Made by a program: the position numbers and the translations under genes. Shown here in pieces: positions 62,520 to 64,000 of a stretch of 64,000 nt of DNA. The stretch is taken from contig LRSR01010177.1 of assembly GCA_001579985.1 (NCBI GenBank), positions 33,504-97,503 of the forward strand, given 5' to 3'. Each line of letters opens with the position of its first letter. Within the stretch, counting starts at the first letter, position 1. The notes beneath the pieces are model-generated. The model did not search any database. It saw only the letters and a program-made list of their open reading frames with translations, and was not told where the DNA came from. The stretch comes from Hypsibius dujardini (Eukaryota > Tardigrada > Eutardigrada > Parachela > Hypsibiidae).

Positions 62520-62852
62520 GAACTTCTTTCCGTTCAAGAAATGGTATGACCGGGAGGCAGATTCCATGCAAAATACCTGGTCGTTAACGCGCTGGGTGCG
62601 CTTGTCTATGAGGACAAGAAAACGACTGAGAGTGTTGCCTGTAACGCTACGTTGGCGCCGTGTCTGTTTGACATTGTGAAGGACCCCTGTGAGTACCGAA
62701 ATATCGCCGCGGAACAGAAGGATACGGTGGATTTTATGATGGGTTTGATCAGGGCGGCAAATGCCACGGCATTGCCGTCTGTTGATCTGCCTCGAAATTC
62801 CCTCGGAAAGGCTAATTGGCATAATTTCGTGATACAATCATGGGAAGAATGA
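62520..62852 (+). pseudogene. Truncated, frameshifted copy of the sulfatase 3' end
   Basis: It matches roughly the last 110 codons of the neighbouring sulfatase: KKWYDRE, then, after a one-base deletion near 62550, ALGALVYEDKKTTESVAC, LFDIVKDPCEYRNIAAE and VDFMMGLIRAANATALPS, ending with a stop at 62850. The catalytic part is missing and no splice acceptor of the right kind precedes it. It is a relic of an extra tandem copy between two genes. Confidence 0.85.
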
Positions 62853-63310
62853 CCTCTCCTGAAGGGTGTTCCTCATAATCTGGTCTAACATTTTTGCTGC
62901 TGTTTTTTTATGAGTGATATTTTTGCTAAATCAACGTTTTCACTGGAATTTTTTTGGTAAAGTCAGACGACTCAGACGATCATCGGGTAATTGTTTTAAA
63001 CGGTAAATACATTAATTACAGTGCTGCTTTGATGGCTAATGAAGGAAAGTAGGCATGTCGGTATAGAACTGCGGACATTGCTAATCGAGATCCAAGTCGA
63101 TGATGATAGCAGTCGATAATCACGGTATCTAGTACAAGTTCCAACGATCGCCTGCGCATCGTCTAACTGAAACTTTGCCCTGATTGTGAGGCTTTTTGCC
63201 CAAGGCATGGAATGCGTTTTTTTGTTTGCCTCGCCTTTGATTTAATTCCTGTTCTTCTCAAAATTTAGACTGTCGGTAGATCTTTTGGCCGACTTTTCTG
63301 GCTCTTAGTA
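62853..63310. other. Non-coding gap before the second sulfatase gene
   Basis: No gene is seen. It should contain the promoter and 5' UTR of the gene starting at 63311. Confidence 0.5.
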
Positions 63311-63898
63311 ATGTCAATTTTTATCTTCTCCACCTCTTTCTTTTTGATATATTCATGGTTTGCTCTTTCTCCCTTTTTGGAGTGGGCGTTAGCCGTGGCT
63401 CCACCCAAAACGCAATCGTCAAAACCGAATATCATATTCATCCATGCCGACGACCTGGTATGCCTGCGAAGGTCTACTGGGCAACGCCGTTGAAGCCAGT
63501 AGACTCAGCTAACATGAAGCATTGTCGAGAGTCACAATGTTTTTAGGGCTGGAACGACGTGAGTTTTCACGGTTACAATGAAAGCAGGACCCCGAACATC
63601 GACAGACTTGCCAGCGACGGTGTCGTCCTGAATGGCTACTACGCCCAGTACATGTGTACCCCCTCGAGAGCTGCGCTGATGACGGGCAAATACCCTACTC
63701 GAACAGGTAAGTACGCCATCACGATTCGATTTGCGATTACGATTGTGTACTCGTAGTATTGAATGGTGGTGCCTGTGTGTTCCAGGACTGCAGCATCATG
63801 TTTTGCGGAATGCTGAGCCACGCGGTTTACCATTGCATGAAAAGATTTTACCCCAGCATCTCAAGGAAGCAGGTTACATAACACATATGATTGGGAAG
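63311..63898 (+). CDS. Second arylsulfatase B-like gene, 5' part (runs off the window)
   Basis: Three exons are visible: 63311-63457, 63547-63706 and 63786-63898, the last ending at donor AAG|GTAGAA. Phases agree and exon boundaries match exons 1-3 of the upstream paralogue. This copy has its own ATG and a signal peptide ([15 protein letters not shown]), followed by [21 protein letters not shown] for the formylglycine cysteine, [18 protein letters not shown], and [11 protein letters not shown]. Residue identity to the upstream copy is high across exons 2-3, indicating recent tandem duplication. The catalytic C-terminal part lies beyond 64000. Predicted secreted or lysosomal sulfatase. Confidence 0.92.
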
Positions 63899-63952
63899 GT
63901 AGAATTTCTCGATCATGTCTTGGTGGAGCTATCCACTTCTGTTTGGTTCTGT

Positions 63953-64000
63953 GTTTGTGTCTGTGTCTGTGTCTGTGTCTGTGTCTGTGTCTGTGTCTGT
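63953..64000. repeat. (TGTGTC)n minisatellite at the window edge
   Basis: About eight perfect copies of the hexamer tgtgtc, extending past the end of the window, in the third intron of the second sulfatase gene. Confidence 0.95.

Noticed and set aside
63953-64000. Telomere-like repeat at the window end
   Set aside because: The hexamer tgtgtc is not a known animal telomere unit, and it lies in an intron of the second sulfatase gene.

Overview
The window is nuclear DNA of a metazoan, and almost certainly an invertebrate. Genes are split by many short GT-AG introns, mostly 50-800 bp. The conserved proteins (exportin-7, beta-TrCP, a dual-GAF phosphodiesterase, a proteasome lid subunit, an MCT-type transporter, arylsulfatase B) are clearly animal but quite diverged from the vertebrate versions I know. 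Compact spacing and this divergence would suit a fast-evolving ecdysozoan such as a tardigrade. That placement is a weak inference. About 1 in 3 introns carries an imperfect (TCTG)n or (CAGA)n tract, which makes many spurious 'SVCLSVCL' reading frames.

Layout. 1-8499 is gene-poor: two foldback elements, a 33-bp minisatellite, a two-exon gene for a small, probably mitochondrial protein (1736-2973, minus), a 172-bp tandem duplication, an element with terminal inverted repeats that holds a short ORF, and dispersed direct repeats. 8500-20406 (plus) is one nine-exon gene for a predicted 3088-residue secreted protein. It has a Gly/Asn/Ser/Tyr-rich head and 35 copies of a six-cysteine module, joined by Ser/Thr-rich (mucin-like) or Gly-rich linkers. 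20857-21356 is another foldback element, and 21634-22275 a small secreted or LRR-type reading frame that decays into a frameshifted LRR remnant.

23100-24896 (minus) is PSMD8/Rpn12, head to head with XPO7 (25615-32086, plus, 22 exons). XPO7 converges on a beta-TrCP/Slimb F-box WD40 gene (33891-40780, minus, 11 coding exons). Upstream of that, on the same strand, lies a PDE5/6/11-type cyclic nucleotide phosphodiesterase (43124-51475, 17 coding exons). A 4.1-kb gene-free stretch separates it from a divergent MCT/SLC16 transporter (55592-59285, plus). Directly behind comes an arylsulfatase B cluster: one full catalytic region (59482-62297), a frameshifted 3' fragment (62520-62852), and the 5' part of another gene (63311 to the window edge).

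Two things stand out. The first is the 35-module secreted protein, whose introns are all phase 1 and whose module has a clip-like cysteine pattern. The second is that the first sulfatase exon has no in-frame ATG and is phase-compatible with the last transporter exon, so a transporter-sulfatase fusion transcript is possible. All gene models were built by hand from splice signals, phase and protein similarity recalled from family knowledge. No database search was run.
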